Source of the DNA: Radiobacillus kanasensis
GTDB lineage: Bacteria; Bacillota; Bacilli; Bacillales; Amphibacillaceae
NCBI RefSeq assembly: GCF_021049245.1
Contig: NZ_CP088020.1
Coordinates: 2,734,001-2,798,000, forward strand
Reading direction: 5' to 3'
DNA: 64,000 bases
In this document: positions 50,295 through 63,618 of the stretch, piece by piece
How the letters are laid out: every line of letters begins with the position of its first letter
How positions within the stretch are numbered: position 1 is the stretch's first letter
Translations under genes and position numbers: made by a program
The notes under the pieces: generated by a model
Database searches by the model: none
Told to the model about the DNA's origin: nothing
Seen by the model: the letters and a program-made list of their open reading frames with translations, nothing else

Positions 50295-50495
50295 CTAATC
50301 ATCCAAATTCACCACATAAATACGATTAAAAGAATCCGCCCAGTTCCAACCTTTAGATTCAATACGCCATCCTTCTTCATCCTTCTCATTAGCTTTTCCA
50401 AAGTAAAGAGTTCTTCCTTCTTCTTTTCACCTAGGTTAAATTCTAGGTATGTACTTCGAACCCTAGTTCGGATTTTATTACGATTATTACTCTTT
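50295..50495 (-). pseudogene. C-terminal remnant (B) of an unknown gene
   Basis: The minus strand encodes RVRSTYLEFNLGEKKKE, then after a frameshift RTLYFGKANEKDEEGWRIES and KGWNWADSFNRIYVVNLDD, ending at TAG 50295. The sequence is convincingly protein-like, but no start or N-terminus exists. It is homologous to the decayed stretch at 45.6-45.9 kb. Confidence 0.5.
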
Positions 50496-50534
50496 TGTCC
50501 CAGTCTCTTCTTTTAGTCACTTTATAAGCCAGAA

Positions 50535-51605
50535 TTAATTTGTTATATTTGCTTCTTCAATAATATTAGTAATCAATGATTTTACAGTCTGATTTCTAGC
50601 TAACCTTGGACTTTGCCCTGACCATAGAGACATAAAATCCCGATTTTTTTGTAAAGAAGAGGCTTTCCTAATTCCTTTAGTCAATGAGTTTTGAATGGGG
50701 AAGTTTGGTAAGTATGCTTCACTTTGCTGCATTTCTGAAATAAATTTATTTTTAACTCCTCTTGCCCATTTCCCTGAAAATGAACGTGTTAATACAGTCT
50801 GGTCTTCATAAGTATGAAGGATTTCTTCCTTATGTATCTCATTTGCCCCACTTTCCACACAAGTTAAAAATGCTGTACCCATTTGTACGCCCTTTGCACC
50901 TAAGCAAATAGAAGCCATGAATCCTCTTCCATCCATTATTCCTCCAGCAGCAACAACAGGAATACTTACTTTGTCAACAACCTGTGGGATTAGTGACATT
51001 AATCCTATCAAACTTTCCTGATTGTCTTCTATGAAATTTCCGCGATGTCCACCCGCTTCACTACCTTGCACAACAACAATATCCATTCCACTCTTTTCTA
51101 TTTCAATTGCTTCTCTTACAGTAGTAGCTGTTCCTATTACAATAATGCCACATTGTTTCAAGTCATCGATTATCTTTCTTGAAGGAATACCGAATGTAAA
51201 CGAACAAACCGGAACGTGATTTTCCATTACTGCTTCGATTTGTTCATGAAATGTTTCTACCACTATATTAAACTCGGGAATTTCCAAGTCATCTTTATCT
51301 TGTAAATGTAATTGTTCACGGATAGGCTTTAAAAACTGATTAGCTTGTTCTATTTCATTTTCTGTCCCAACGAATTCATTCGGAACAAACAGATTTATAC
51401 CAAACGTGTTAGATGTCAATTCCTTTATTTCTCTAATCTGCTCTAGGATTTGTTCAGGGGTCATATAGCCTGCTCCGATCATCCCTAAACCACCCGTGTT
51501 AGAAACCTCTGTTACTAATTTCGAAGTTGTTACTCCTCCTGCCATGGGTGCTTGAATAATCGGATACTGAATTTGCAAAAGTTCCGTAATCTCATTATTT
51601 AACAT
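50535..51605 (-). CDS. nitronate monooxygenase / NAD(P)H-dependent flavin oxidoreductase
   Basis: 356 aa TIM barrel. Family blocks: IQYPIIQAPMAGGVTTSKLVTEVSNTGGLGMIGAGYM, GINLFVP, VVVQGSEAGGHRG, PVVAAGGIMDGRGFMASICLGAKGVQMGTAFL (FMN phosphate site). These enzymes oxidise nitronates such as propionate-3-nitronate, and related members reduce other substrates. Length and motifs are intact. No operon partner is obvious, as the decayed remnant follows. Confidence 0.88.
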   Translation of the reverse strand: MLNNEITELLQIQYPIIQAPMAGGVTTSKLVTEVSNTGGLGMIGAGYMTPEQILEQIREIKELTSNTFGINLFVPNEFVGTENEIEQANQFLKPIREQLHLQDKDDLEIPEFNIVVETFHEQIEAVMENHVPVCSFTFGIPSRKIIDDLKQCGIIVIGTATTVREAIEIEKSGMDIVVVQGSEAGGHRGNFIEDNQESLIGLMSLIPQVVDKVSIPVVAAGGIMDGRGFMASICLGAKGVQMGTAFLTCVESGANEIHKEEILHTYEDQTVLTRSFSGKWARGVKNKFISEMQQSEAYLPNFPIQNSLTKGIRKASSLQKNRDFMSLWSGQSPRLARNQTVKSLITNIIEEANITN

Positions 51606-51698
51606 AATTTACACCTCGAATAATATTGTTTTATTCTCCCTATCTAAAAAGATAAACTTGCCAAAATACTTGGTGCTATTACTAATAAACAAAAGATA

Positions 51699-52601
51699 TT
51701 ATTTTTTTCTATATGTTATCTTTCTATATTGCCCCCACTGTTCATTTAATTCATTGAGCCTTATTATCTTGTAGGGATTAAAAACCGTCTGTCCATTTTT
51801 ATTGAAGAATAGGCTGTTACCAATGTAAAAAGAAGCGTGATGTATAACTCTATTTTCATCTATCCAAGTTACAACATCTCCAGCTCTCATCTCATCATTA
51901 GTTACATCATAGTTTGCATTTTTCAACCCATAGAAGAAGGTTTCATGGTGAACCCATTCTTTAAGTATCCATTCTTGTGCCGTTATGGCGAACAATGTGG
52001 CAGACAAACAGTTACTCCCAGAAATAGTTGTATGTGTATTCGCATACTTCCTAATATGTATTGGCGAATCATCAAGTACATCGTGACAAATCCAACTATC
52101 CCATTCTTGTGAATATGCAAGTAAAGCAGCTTCTTTTATTTGATAAGGTAATTCCTCCCACATTCTATGTTGAATGACGACTAACTTTTCCTCATGCTCT
52201 CTTATAATGTAGTCTGGAGGAATTGAATCTCCAGACGGGAATAGGGATAGAGGAAGAATCATCCCTCTGCCCATCTTATACTGAATACTAAAAATATCTT
52301 TCCTTGCTTCCTCTGTTAAGTTGGTAATCCAACTGTAGTGTGCCACAATAACATACTTTGCTTTACTAGATATATTCCAATATGTATAACTGTTAACCAT
52401 TTGAATTTGTTTATAAGAGGAGTGTTTTAAAAATTCTTCAAATGGAACCACTAAAGCTCCATTAAGATATTCATCAAATAAACTTAAATCTTTCTCTTCT
52501 ACGAAGAAAAGGTCTTTTTCTGGTACAAATTTTTCAACCCATTTTTTCATTTGATGCTCTGTAGGTTTTATCTTCAAGGTCAATTCAATCCCATCTTTCA
52601 C
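51699..52601 (-). CDS. hypothetical protein with papain/NlpC-P60-like C-terminal domain
   Basis: 300 aa. The N-terminal two thirds (EKFVPEKDLFFVEEKDLSLF, AKYVIVAHYSWITNLTEEARKD) has no known match for me. The C-terminal part contains SGSNCLSATLFAITAQEWI, then AGDVVTWIDENRVIHHASFYIGNSLFFNKNG: a Cys at the start of a helix, and a His in a HHASFYIG strand, like NlpC/P60 hydrolases. A catalytic role is inferred only. A broken paralog lies at 48.85-48.99 kb. The start is uncertain because no good ribosome site precedes the GTG at 52601. Confidence 0.5.
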   Translation of the reverse strand: MKDGIELTLKIKPTEHQMKKWVEKFVPEKDLFFVEEKDLSLFDEYLNGALVVPFEEFLKHSSYKQIQMVNSYTYWNISSKAKYVIVAHYSWITNLTEEARKDIFSIQYKMGRGMILPLSLFPSGDSIPPDYIIREHEEKLVVIQHRMWEELPYQIKEAALLAYSQEWDSWICHDVLDDSPIHIRKYANTHTTISGSNCLSATLFAITAQEWILKEWVHHETFFYGLKNANYDVTNDEMRAGDVVTWIDENRVIHHASFYIGNSLFFNKNGQTVFNPYKIIRLNELNEQWGQYRKITYRKK

Positions 52602-52685
52602 GCGAATGTACTGGGTGTGTAATCTTGTTGTATAAAATAGCGTTCATCCCATTAATAAATGGTAATTAGTTATGCAATCCATGGA

Positions 52686-53150
52686 CTAACATTCATACTC
52701 CATCTTTAAAAACTCAAATGTACTTCCATTGGTATCTTGCATAAAGGTTGTAACATCCCTAAATCCAATCTGTCTGTACACTTTTATCGCTCTTTGATTA
52801 AAAGTTGCAACTGATAAGGTTATTTTTTCAGGATTATATTCTGCTTGGACAAAATCCAAACCCGCCTTTAGAAAGTCTGAGCCCATACCTCTTCCCGTTA
52901 AATCTGGTCTCAACCCTAATCCAATATCAACAGTTCTTTTGTTTACTTTGTAAACAGTAAAGAAAGCAACAAGTTCTTTTTCCTTAGTTACCGCAAACGT
53001 TGAATCCCCTCTAGTCTCCTGGTCTAAAAATTCATTCAAATCCTCTTTATCCGCTTCTAAATCATAAAAAGAATAATCGCCATCGTAATGCCAGTTAAAT
53101 GCGATTTTCTCAGCTTGTTTTTGAGTCAAAAAACTAAACTTATACTCCAT
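52686..53150 (-). CDS. GNAT family N-acetyltransferase
   Basis: 154 aa. GNAT blocks are EKELVAFFTVYKV, VDIGLGLRPDLTGRGMGSDFLKAGLDF (loop TGRGMG) and LSVATFNQRAIKVYRQIGFRD. This is the short-chain RimI-like branch with N-terminal TQKQAEKIAFNWHYDGDYSFYD. It lies upstream of the divergent hut operon. Acceptor unknown. Confidence 0.85.
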   Translation of the reverse strand: MEYKFSFLTQKQAEKIAFNWHYDGDYSFYDLEADKEDLNEFLDQETRGDSTFAVTKEKELVAFFTVYKVNKRTVDIGLGLRPDLTGRGMGSDFLKAGLDFVQAEYNPEKITLSVATFNQRAIKVYRQIGFRDVTTFMQDTNGSTFEFLKMEYEC

Positions 53151-53336
53151 AAATACACCTACTCATAGTTTACTTTGTATTTTTACCAACCTCTTCTTTT
53201 CAGTAAAAAAAATCCCTATATATGTATTAATCCTAACATGGTGCATATTATATATCACCACTATTTTTAGAGGAGATAAACACCTTAAAAGCTTATAACT
53301 CTCTTCCATTAATGGTAATTTTTAATAAATTTCTCA

Positions 53337-53365
53337 TTGACACTCAATTAGAAAGCGCTTACACT
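53337..53365 (+). promoter_or_regulatory. hut operon promoter
   Basis: TTGACA (53337-53342), 17-bp spacer, TACACT (53360-53365), about 50 bp upstream of the hutP ATG. The strong -35 offsets a poor -10. Confidence 0.65.
53350..53363 (+). promoter_or_regulatory. cre site overlapping the hut promoter
   Basis: AGAAAGCGCTTACA matches TGWAANCGNTNWCA at every position but the first. It overlaps the spacer and -10, so CcpA binding would block initiation, consistent with known catabolite repression of hut. Confidence 0.8.
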
Positions 53366-53414
53366 TAAGTTAGTTATTAGCTATTAGTTAAATAAACTGC
53401 TGGAGACTTGGTAT

Positions 53415-53858
53415 ATGAAAAATAAACCCAACTTTCGAATTGGTCAGTTAGCCATCCTGTCTATCCTTCAAGATGATGTCTCTGTTATCGATGAGAAGAT
53501 AAAACAAGCAAACTGGCAATCTTGTATTGGTAGAGTGGGATCCATGGAATCTAACAAGATTGTTGCAGCTATTGAAACTGCTGCAAAAAAGAACAAGATT
53601 GTGAAAGAGGGGCTATATCGAGAAACGCATGCCTTGTATCATGCTATTATAGAAGCATTACACGGCGTAACTCGAGGTCAAGTTCAATTAGGAACCTTTC
53701 AGCGAACTGTTGGACTGCGCTTTTCGGTTGTACGAGGGACACCTTACCAAGAGGATGAGGAAGGCGATTGGATTGCGGTTGCTCTGTATGGAACGATTGG
53801 GGCACCAATTAAGGGTCAAGAACATGAAGCAATAGGATTAGGAATTAATCATATTTGA
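53415..53858 (+). CDS. hutP: HutP, histidine-responsive antiterminator
   Basis: 147 aa, the usual HutP size. Key regions are [45 protein letters not shown] (conserved His residues for Mg2+ and histidine binding) and [14 protein letters not shown]. HutP with histidine and Mg2+ binds NAG-rich RNA and prevents termination in front of hutH. The terminator it controls is present 26 bp after its stop. GGAGAC upstream is the ribosome site. Confidence 0.93.
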   Translation: MKNKPNFRIGQLAILSILQDDVSVIDEKIKQANWQSCIGRVGSMESNKIVAAIETAAKKNKIVKEGLYRETHALYHAIIEALHGVTRGQVQLGTFQRTVGLRFSVVRGTPYQEDEEGDWIAVALYGTIGAPIKGQEHEAIGLGINHI

Positions 53859-53883
53859 TTATGCCCAGAGTGATTAGACATTA

Positions 53884-53937
53884 GGGGGCTATATCAAAGG
53901 AATGTGTTTTTTTGCATTCCTTGATATGGCCCCTTTT
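53884..53937 (+). terminator. HutP-regulated terminator before hutH
   Basis: GGGGCTATATCAA-GGAATG pairs with CATTCCTTGATATGGCCCC (53915-53933) around a T-rich loop, followed by TTTTC. UAG/CAG triplets (CCCAGAG, ATTAGAC, ATTAGGG) lie in and before the 5' arm, as expected for HutP contacts. Confidence 0.85.
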
Positions 53938-53983
53938 CTATTGGCCAATAGGATAAACATACAAAAAGAAGAAGGTGATCTAG

Positions 53984-55507
53984 GTGAAAATATTGGATGG
54001 AAAGTCACTAGAACTGAAGGACTTGGACCAAATCATTTATAACGGGGATTACGTTCAAGCATCTAAAGAAAGTTTAGATAAAGTACGAAAAAGTCGGGAA
54101 GCTGTCGAGCATATTGTCCAACAAAAACGCATCGTCTACGGAATAACAACAGGCTTCGGAAAATTTAGTGATGTACGAATTGAACCCAAAGATGTAGAAG
54201 CACTTCAACATAACCTCCTCTATTCTCATGCTTGCGGAGTTGGAGAAGCCTTTCCAGAGGAAGTAAGTCGGGCTATGCTCGTTCTTCGTGCGAATGCATT
54301 ACTGAAAGGTTTTTCAGGTGTAAGACCAGTTATTATTCATCGATTATTAGATCTTGTGAATGCCAAGATTCATCCTATCATCCCCCAACAAGGATCTCTT
54401 GGATCAAGTGGGGATCTAGCTCCTCTCTCCCACTTAGCCCTCGTTCTGCTTGGAGAAGGAGAAGTCTTTTATAAAGGAAACACAGTAAAAAGTATGGAGG
54501 CATTAGAAAAAGAAGGAATAGAACCAATTTCCTTAACCGCTAAAGAAGGTTTAGCTCTTATAAATGGTACCCAAGCCATGACAGCAATGGGAGTAATCGC
54601 TTATCTACAAGCTGAAAAACTAGCTTTTCAATCCGAGATTATTGCTTCCATGACCTTAGAAGGATTACGAGGAATTATGGATGCTTTTGATGAAGATATT
54701 CACCTTGCTAGAGGATATCAAGAACAGGTAGATGTTGCATGTTGCATTCGTTCTTATTTAGAAGGAAGCAAACTAACTACTAGACAAGGTGATTTACGGG
54801 TTCAAGATGCGTATTCCTTAAGATGTATTCCCCAAGTACATGGAGCGAGTTGGCAAACCTTACAGTATGTAAAAGAAAAACTGCAAATAGAAATCAATGC
54901 AGCCACAGATAATCCTTTAATTTTTGATGATGGCGACAAAGTAGTTTCCGGAGGGAATTTTCATGGGCAGCCTATTGCACTCGCCATGGATTTCTTAGGA
55001 ATAGCCGTTTCCGAGCTTGCGAACATTTCCGAACGACGAATCGAACGACTGGTCAATCCGCAACTAAACGACCTACCACCCTTTTTGAGCGCCAAACCTG
55101 GTCTTGAATCTGGTGCCATGATCTTGCAGTATTGTGCCGCTTCCCTCGTATCTGAAAATAAAACATTGGCGCACCCGGCTAGTGTTGATTCTATTCCTTC
55201 CTCGGCTAATCAGGAAGATCATGTAAGCATGGGAACAATTGGTGCAAGGCATGCCTATCAAATTATCCAAAACACTCAAAACGTTCTTGCCATTGAAGCT
55301 ATATGTGCGATGCAAGCCGTGGAAGTCAGAGGAAAAGAACAAATGGCAGAGGTTACAAGAGCTACATTAGAAAAAGGGAGGGACTATGTTCCATATATTG
55401 AGAAGGATCGGATTTTTTCCATCGATATTAAAAACGCTGTCAGGTGGATGAACAAAGAAAAGTGGCCTGTGTTCTCCCCTACCAAAGATAGCGAAAAAAT
55501 AAAATGA
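53984..55507 (+). CDS. hutH: histidine ammonia-lyase
   Basis: 507 aa, normal length. Converts histidine to urocanate and ammonia, first step of Hut. [15 protein letters not shown] (catalytic Tyr) lies near residue 52, and the MIO cofactor loop [14 protein letters not shown] has S141-S142-G143 where most enzymes have A-S-G. Other conserved segments: [43 protein letters not shown] and [15 protein letters not shown]. It has its own AAGAAGGTGA ribosome site after the HutP terminator. Confidence 0.95.
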   Translation: MKILDGKSLELKDLDQIIYNGDYVQASKESLDKVRKSREAVEHIVQQKRIVYGITTGFGKFSDVRIEPKDVEALQHNLLYSHACGVGEAFPEEVSRAMLVLRANALLKGFSGVRPVIIHRLLDLVNAKIHPIIPQQGSLGSSGDLAPLSHLALVLLGEGEVFYKGNTVKSMEALEKEGIEPISLTAKEGLALINGTQAMTAMGVIAYLQAEKLAFQSEIIASMTLEGLRGIMDAFDEDIHLARGYQEQVDVACCIRSYLEGSKLTTRQGDLRVQDAYSLRCIPQVHGASWQTLQYVKEKLQIEINAATDNPLIFDDGDKVVSGGNFHGQPIALAMDFLGIAVSELANISERRIERLVNPQLNDLPPFLSAKPGLESGAMILQYCAASLVSENKTLAHPASVDSIPSSANQEDHVSMGTIGARHAYQIIQNTQNVLAIEAICAMQAVEVRGKEQMAEVTRATLEKGRDYVPYIEKDRIFSIDIKNAVRWMNKEKWPVFSPTKDSEKIK

Positions 55508-55532
55508 TCATGATGAGGAAAGGAGAAACGAT

Positions 55533-59416
<3,884 letters not shown>

Positions 59417-59553
59417 ATAAACTTTCTTGTCGATTATCTGTTCTAAAGTCTGCTAATATATCTTATATCCAGCTAACGACACTTAGTCGTGAAGCATTTA
59501 TCTCATTCCTATTGGATGGGTTTATATAGATTTGAATAAAAAGGAGGTTGAAT

Positions 59554-60870
59554 GTGTTAAATCCAGTTGTTATTTCAGTTGTTGTCATGGTGGTCTTGAG
59601 TCTGTTTAGAGTGAACGTTGTACTGGCCATTTTACTTGCGGCTATTGTAGCAGGACTTACAGGGGATCTATCGATAACGGATACTATTAACATGCTTGTA
59701 TCAGGCATGGGTGGACAGGCAAATACGGCATTAAGTTATATTCTCCTTGGTGCATTTGCTGTTATGATAGGATATTCGGGTATTACTGGCTTCCTAGTAA
59801 AACGGTTAATCAAAGTAATTAAAGGAAAGCGATCGATTATGCTCCTAACGATTGCAGGTGTCGCCTGTTTATCACAGAATTTAATTCCAGTTCATATCGC
59901 TTTTATTCCTATTCTTATCCCACCGTTACTTTCGCTCTTTGACAAAATGAAAATTGACCGCCGAGGTGTTGCTTCCGCACTAACTTTCGGTCTTAAAGCC
60001 CCATACGTTATGATTCCAGCAGGGTTTGGACTAATCTTCCATGGAATTATATCAGACGAGATGGCTGCAAACGGAATGAATATTGCACTAGGAGATGTAG
60101 CACTAGCTATGTTACTACCAGGTATCGGCATGATTGTCGGATTACTATTTGCTGTATTCATTTCTTATCGAAAAGATAGAGAACCGAATACTGCAGTCGG
60201 TTTAGAGAAAGAAACCATGAACGAGTCGGCAGCAACAATAGAAGATGTTAGATTTTCTACGAAGCATTTATTTACCATAATTGCCATTGTTGCAGCTCTT
60301 GCTGCACAGCTTATCTCTGATTCTCTAGTGCTTGGTGCATTAGTTGGAATCATCATCATGTTTGCTTGTCAAGTGGTACCTTTTAAAAGAGGAGATACTG
60401 TTGTAAATGAAGGTATTGGGATGATGGGGATGATTGCATTTGTCATGCTCATCGCCTCAGGTTATGCCACTATTCTAAAGGAAACCGGCGCAGTAGAATC
60501 ATTAGTTGCCTCCACATCCGAATCACTTGGAGATAGTAAACTTCTTGTCGCTACGGTATTGATTCTAGTTGGACTTGTGATAACGATGGGGATAGGTTCC
60601 TCATTTGGAACAATCCCAATTATTGCAGCTCTTTATGTACCATTGTGTGCCACTGTAGGTTTTTCACCACTTGCAACGGCAGCTTTAATCGGGACAGCTG
60701 GAGCTCTCGGAGATGCTGGTTCCCCAGCGTCAGATAGTACTCTCGGTCCTACATCTGGTTTAAATGCTGATGGTAAGCACCATCACATTTGGGATACGTG
60801 TGTACCTACCTTCCTGCATTATAATATTCCGTTAGTTTTATTCGGGATTATAGCTGCGATGGTGTTATAA
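59554..60870 (+). CDS. Na+/H+ antiporter-family histidine transporter (YuiF type)
   Basis: 438 aa from GTG 59554, set by AAAGGAGG six nt upstream. About eleven membrane segments. Blocks such as FRVNVVLAILLAAIVAGLTGDLS, SQNLIPVHIAFIPILIPPLL, FGLKAPYVMIPAGFGLIFHG and IGTAGALGDAGSPASDSTLGPTSGLNADGKHHHIWDT match the COG2056 family, which includes the predicted histidine transporter YuiF. Directly downstream of hutG on the same strand, so import of histidine for the Hut pathway is likely. Confidence 0.85.
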   Translation: MLNPVVISVVVMVVLSLFRVNVVLAILLAAIVAGLTGDLSITDTINMLVSGMGGQANTALSYILLGAFAVMIGYSGITGFLVKRLIKVIKGKRSIMLLTIAGVACLSQNLIPVHIAFIPILIPPLLSLFDKMKIDRRGVASALTFGLKAPYVMIPAGFGLIFHGIISDEMAANGMNIALGDVALAMLLPGIGMIVGLLFAVFISYRKDREPNTAVGLEKETMNESAATIEDVRFSTKHLFTIIAIVAALAAQLISDSLVLGALVGIIIMFACQVVPFKRGDTVVNEGIGMMGMIAFVMLIASGYATILKETGAVESLVASTSESLGDSKLLVATVLILVGLVITMGIGSSFGTIPIIAALYVPLCATVGFSPLATAALIGTAGALGDAGSPASDSTLGPTSGLNADGKHHHIWDTCVPTFLHYNIPLVLFGIIAAMVL

Positions 60871-60910
60871 AACAATCATCTTAGGATTATAAACAGTTTA
60901 GAGAGTCAGC

Positions 60911-60948
60911 ATAAGAGTGATGAACCATATGTGATTCATCACTCTTAT
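60911..60948. terminator. bidirectional hairpin between the hut and phn units
   Basis: ATAAGAGTGATGAA (60911-60924) is exactly complementary to TTCATCACTCTTAT (60935-60948). It lies between two converging operons. T runs are weak on both sides. Confidence 0.6.
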
Positions 60949-60980
60949 GTCAAACCTATCCTTCGTTTACATTTTAGCAT

Positions 60981-61769
60981 TCATTTTGTTAGACCCATCG
61001 TACTTGGTCTAGAGTAAGAATTTGTCTCATACGTATCTTTAAAATGTTCATCTAAAAAGTCAGTAGGCTTTCCATCAAAAATGACTTTTCCATCCTTTAA
61101 TGCGATAAACCTTGTTGCATATCTTTTTGCTAACGGTATGTCATGAACATTAACAATGGTTAGCAGCTTGTGCTGTTCATGTAATTGCATCAACAATTGA
61201 AAGATATGGTTGGCTGTGCCAGGATCTAAACTTGAAACAGGTTCATCACCGAGCAGGAGCTTGGGTTCTTGAAGAAGAGAACGGGCAATACCAACCCGCT
61301 GCTTTTGTCCTCCACTTAACCTTTCCACACGACGATGCATCTGTTCTGTGAGACCAACATCAGAAATAACTTGCATGGCATGTTGAACCTCTCGTTTATG
61401 AAACCACCCAATCAGGTTTTTTAGAGTAGACCGATAACCCAATAGTCCCATTAGCACATTTTGTAAAACCGTTAAACGAGGGACAAGGTTGAAATGTTGA
61501 AAAATCATTCCCATCTCTCGTCGTATTTTTCTTAGCTCCTCTTGGTTCTTCTGTTTAAGTCTAGTGTTTTGCCAAATAATATCTCCATCATTAGGTAAGT
61601 GCAACCCATTTATCGTTCGTAACAGAGTTGATTTTCCAGCACCGCTTCTTCCAAGAATGCAGACAAATTCTCCTTGTTTGAAGGATAAATTAATATTGGA
61701 TAAAGCCGGTGTATGAATCCCATTATAATGGACCGTAACCTGATTTAATTCAAGCATATTTGCTTCCAT
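60981..61769 (-). CDS. phnC: phosphonate/phosphite ABC transporter ATP-binding protein
   Basis: 262 aa. Walker A LGRSGAGKSTLLRT, Q-loop MIFQHFNLVPRLTVLQNVLMG, ABC signature VERLSGGQKQRVGIARSLLQ, Walker B KLLLGDEPVSSLDP and switch His in VNVHDIPLAKRYA. The phrase FQHFNLVPRLTVLQNVLMGLLG is typical of PhnC. The ATG overlaps the phnE stop (TAATG). It is the last gene of the unit. Confidence 0.92.
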   Translation of the reverse strand: MEANMLELNQVTVHYNGIHTPALSNINLSFKQGEFVCILGRSGAGKSTLLRTINGLHLPNDGDIIWQNTRLKQKNQEELRKIRREMGMIFQHFNLVPRLTVLQNVLMGLLGYRSTLKNLIGWFHKREVQHAMQVISDVGLTEQMHRRVERLSGGQKQRVGIARSLLQEPKLLLGDEPVSSLDPGTANHIFQLLMQLHEQHKLLTIVNVHDIPLAKRYATRFIALKDGKVIFDGKPTDFLDEHFKDTYETNSYSRPSTMGLTK

Positions 61770-62527
61770 TAAATGACCTTCTTTCGAACATAGCTTCCTA
61801 ATAAATCGACTAGGATAACCATTACCATAATAAGACAGACGTCCAAGGAAACGGAGGAATATTGGAACGTTTTGAAATCATTAAATAAACGTTGCCCTAT
61901 ACCTCCACCTCCAATAAAGCCTAATATTAACGATGTTCGAATTGCTACCTCGAATCTATAAAAATAGTTAGATAAAACGTTTGGCCAGATTTGAGGTAAA
62001 ATTCCAAAGATATTAGCCAACCACCTTTTTGCTCCAACAGCTTTCATTGCTTCTAGTGGACCAGGCTCAGCTGCCTCCATCAACTCAGAGATTAATTTTC
62101 CGAGAACCCCAATGTTGTGAAAAGTCATTGCTAATACTGCTGGAAAAGGGCCTAATCCAATTGCTGTTAACAAAATTAAACCAAATACGATTTCTGGGAC
62201 GGATCTAATGAAACTTAAAAGAAACCGAGCGACATGGAATAGAAACTTGGAGGGGGATGTATTTCTGGCTGCAAGAAAACTAATTGGCAATGCCACTATA
62301 AGTCCCAAAATACTCCCAAGAAAAGCCATAGCAATTGTTAAGATACTGTCCATTAATATTTCTGTAAAATTGCTAGTATTCATTGGAAACCATTGATTCA
62401 TAAAGTCAACGATATTCTTAGAGTCTTGAAATTTAGTCAAATTAAACTCTGTTAAGTTCATACTTATCACAATAAAGATTCCTAGTAATAGAATTAAGAA
62501 AAAACTACGACGTTTAAACCACATCAT
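61769..62527 (-). CDS. phnE: phosphonate ABC transporter permease
   Basis: 252 aa, six membrane segments. PhnE hallmarks: NTSPSKFLFHVARFLLSFIRSVPEIVFGLILLTAIGLGPFPAVLAM and the coupling motif ELMEAAEPGPLEAMKAVGAKRWLANIFGILPQIWP, then LGFIGGGGIGQRLFNDFKTFQY. Only one permease gene is present, so it probably forms a homodimer. It lies between phnD and phnC. Confidence 0.92.
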   Translation of the reverse strand: MMWFKRRSFFLILLLGIFIVISMNLTEFNLTKFQDSKNIVDFMNQWFPMNTSNFTEILMDSILTIAMAFLGSILGLIVALPISFLAARNTSPSKFLFHVARFLLSFIRSVPEIVFGLILLTAIGLGPFPAVLAMTFHNIGVLGKLISELMEAAEPGPLEAMKAVGAKRWLANIFGILPQIWPNVLSNYFYRFEVAIRTSLILGFIGGGGIGQRLFNDFKTFQYSSVSLDVCLIMVMVILVDLLGSYVRKKVI

Positions 62528-62535
62528 GATCAGCT

Positions 62536-63465
62536 CTATTCTTTAATAAATCCTTCTTTTTCCGCAGCTTTTTTAATACTTTTATAGTCTTCATTACTAG
62601 CTTTCGTGAACGCAGATGCACCAAAAGCGTTTAATATCTCTTTATCTTTTATATTTAAAAAGGCTTCCTGTAGTTTCGTTATCGTTTCTTGATCTGTGTC
62701 CTTGTGTACGGCCCAAGGATATTGGAATAACTTATCAGATTGCCATATTTTTTTAATTTGGTCACCCTTGATTTTTCCTGATTCAACTAGCTGATTGAAT
62801 ATGGCACTATCAATAGCACCTGCATCCACCTGCTTATTCTGCACAGCCAATGCCGTAGCATCATGTGAACCAGTAAATCGAGCAGAGTTTAGCTTATATT
62901 TATCTTCAGATTGATAGACACCACGTTTTTTTAATTCAATCCCAGGAATTAAAGATCCGGAAGTAGAAGCAGGGTCACCGAAAGCAAAATCAATTTTTTT
63001 AGGATCGTTAAATAATTCATCTAAATTGTCCCATGAATTGTCCTTATGTGTAATGATATAAGAGTGGTAAAAGGGCTCTCCGTCAATTAATTGAGTAACA
63101 ATAGCCTTTGCACCACTTTTTGCATGAGCAATGACATATGTGAGTGGTCCTAAGTAAGCCATGTCAATTTTGTCATAATTCATTGCTTCTACGACCCCAT
63201 TATAATTTGGATACACATCGACTTTCACTTTACGTCCTAACTCTTCTGACAAGATGGATTGTAGTTTATTCATCGCGTTTTCCATTGCACCCTCTGTTTG
63301 AGAAGGGATAACTCCAATAGTAAATGCTTCTGTTTTATCTGATTCATCCCCCGTCAGTTGCTTTTCCTCCTTTGAATTATCTGTCGAAGTGTTACATGCA
63401 GCTAATATCACCAACACACTACAAATAAAGAGTAGATACAACCAGTTTTTCATATAGTTATTCAC
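62536..63465 (-). CDS. phnD: phosphonate/phosphite substrate-binding lipoprotein
   Basis: 309 aa. Lipobox VILAACNTST. The PhnD-type fold is visible in TIGVIPSQTEGAMENAMNKLQ, VDVYPNYNGVVEAMNYDKIDMAYLGPLTYVIAH and DFAFGDPASTSGSLIPGIELKKRG. First gene of the importer. No C-P lyase, phosphonatase or phosphite dehydrogenase genes lie in the window, so the exact phosphorus substrate is unknown. Ribosome site AGAGGTGAA. Confidence 0.9.
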   Translation of the reverse strand: MNNYMKNWLYLLFICSVLVILAACNTSTDNSKEEKQLTGDESDKTEAFTIGVIPSQTEGAMENAMNKLQSILSEELGRKVKVDVYPNYNGVVEAMNYDKIDMAYLGPLTYVIAHAKSGAKAIVTQLIDGEPFYHSYIITHKDNSWDNLDELFNDPKKIDFAFGDPASTSGSLIPGIELKKRGVYQSEDKYKLNSARFTGSHDATALAVQNKQVDAGAIDSAIFNQLVESGKIKGDQIKKIWQSDKLFQYPWAVHKDTDQETITKLQEAFLNIKDKEILNAFGASAFTKASNEDYKSIKKAAEKEGFIKE

Positions 63466-63513
63466 CTCTTCTAAAAAGAATAAAGAACCCCTTTTAACTG
63501 TCCTTTCGAATAA

Positions 63514-63550
63514 AAAAACCAGCTAGACTAATAAAAGCTAACTGGTTTTT
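63514..63550. terminator. hairpin in the phnD leader region
   Basis: AAAAACCAGCTAG (63514-63526) pairs with CTAACTGGTTTTT (63538-63550) with one mismatch. On the minus strand TTTTTTTATT follows. It could terminate the upstream unit or attenuate phnD transcription. Confidence 0.6.
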
Positions 63551-63618
63551 GATTTGTAATTATATGTATTAACTAACAATGACAATATTCCTATTTAGAA
63601 GAATTTCGACTATTTGTA

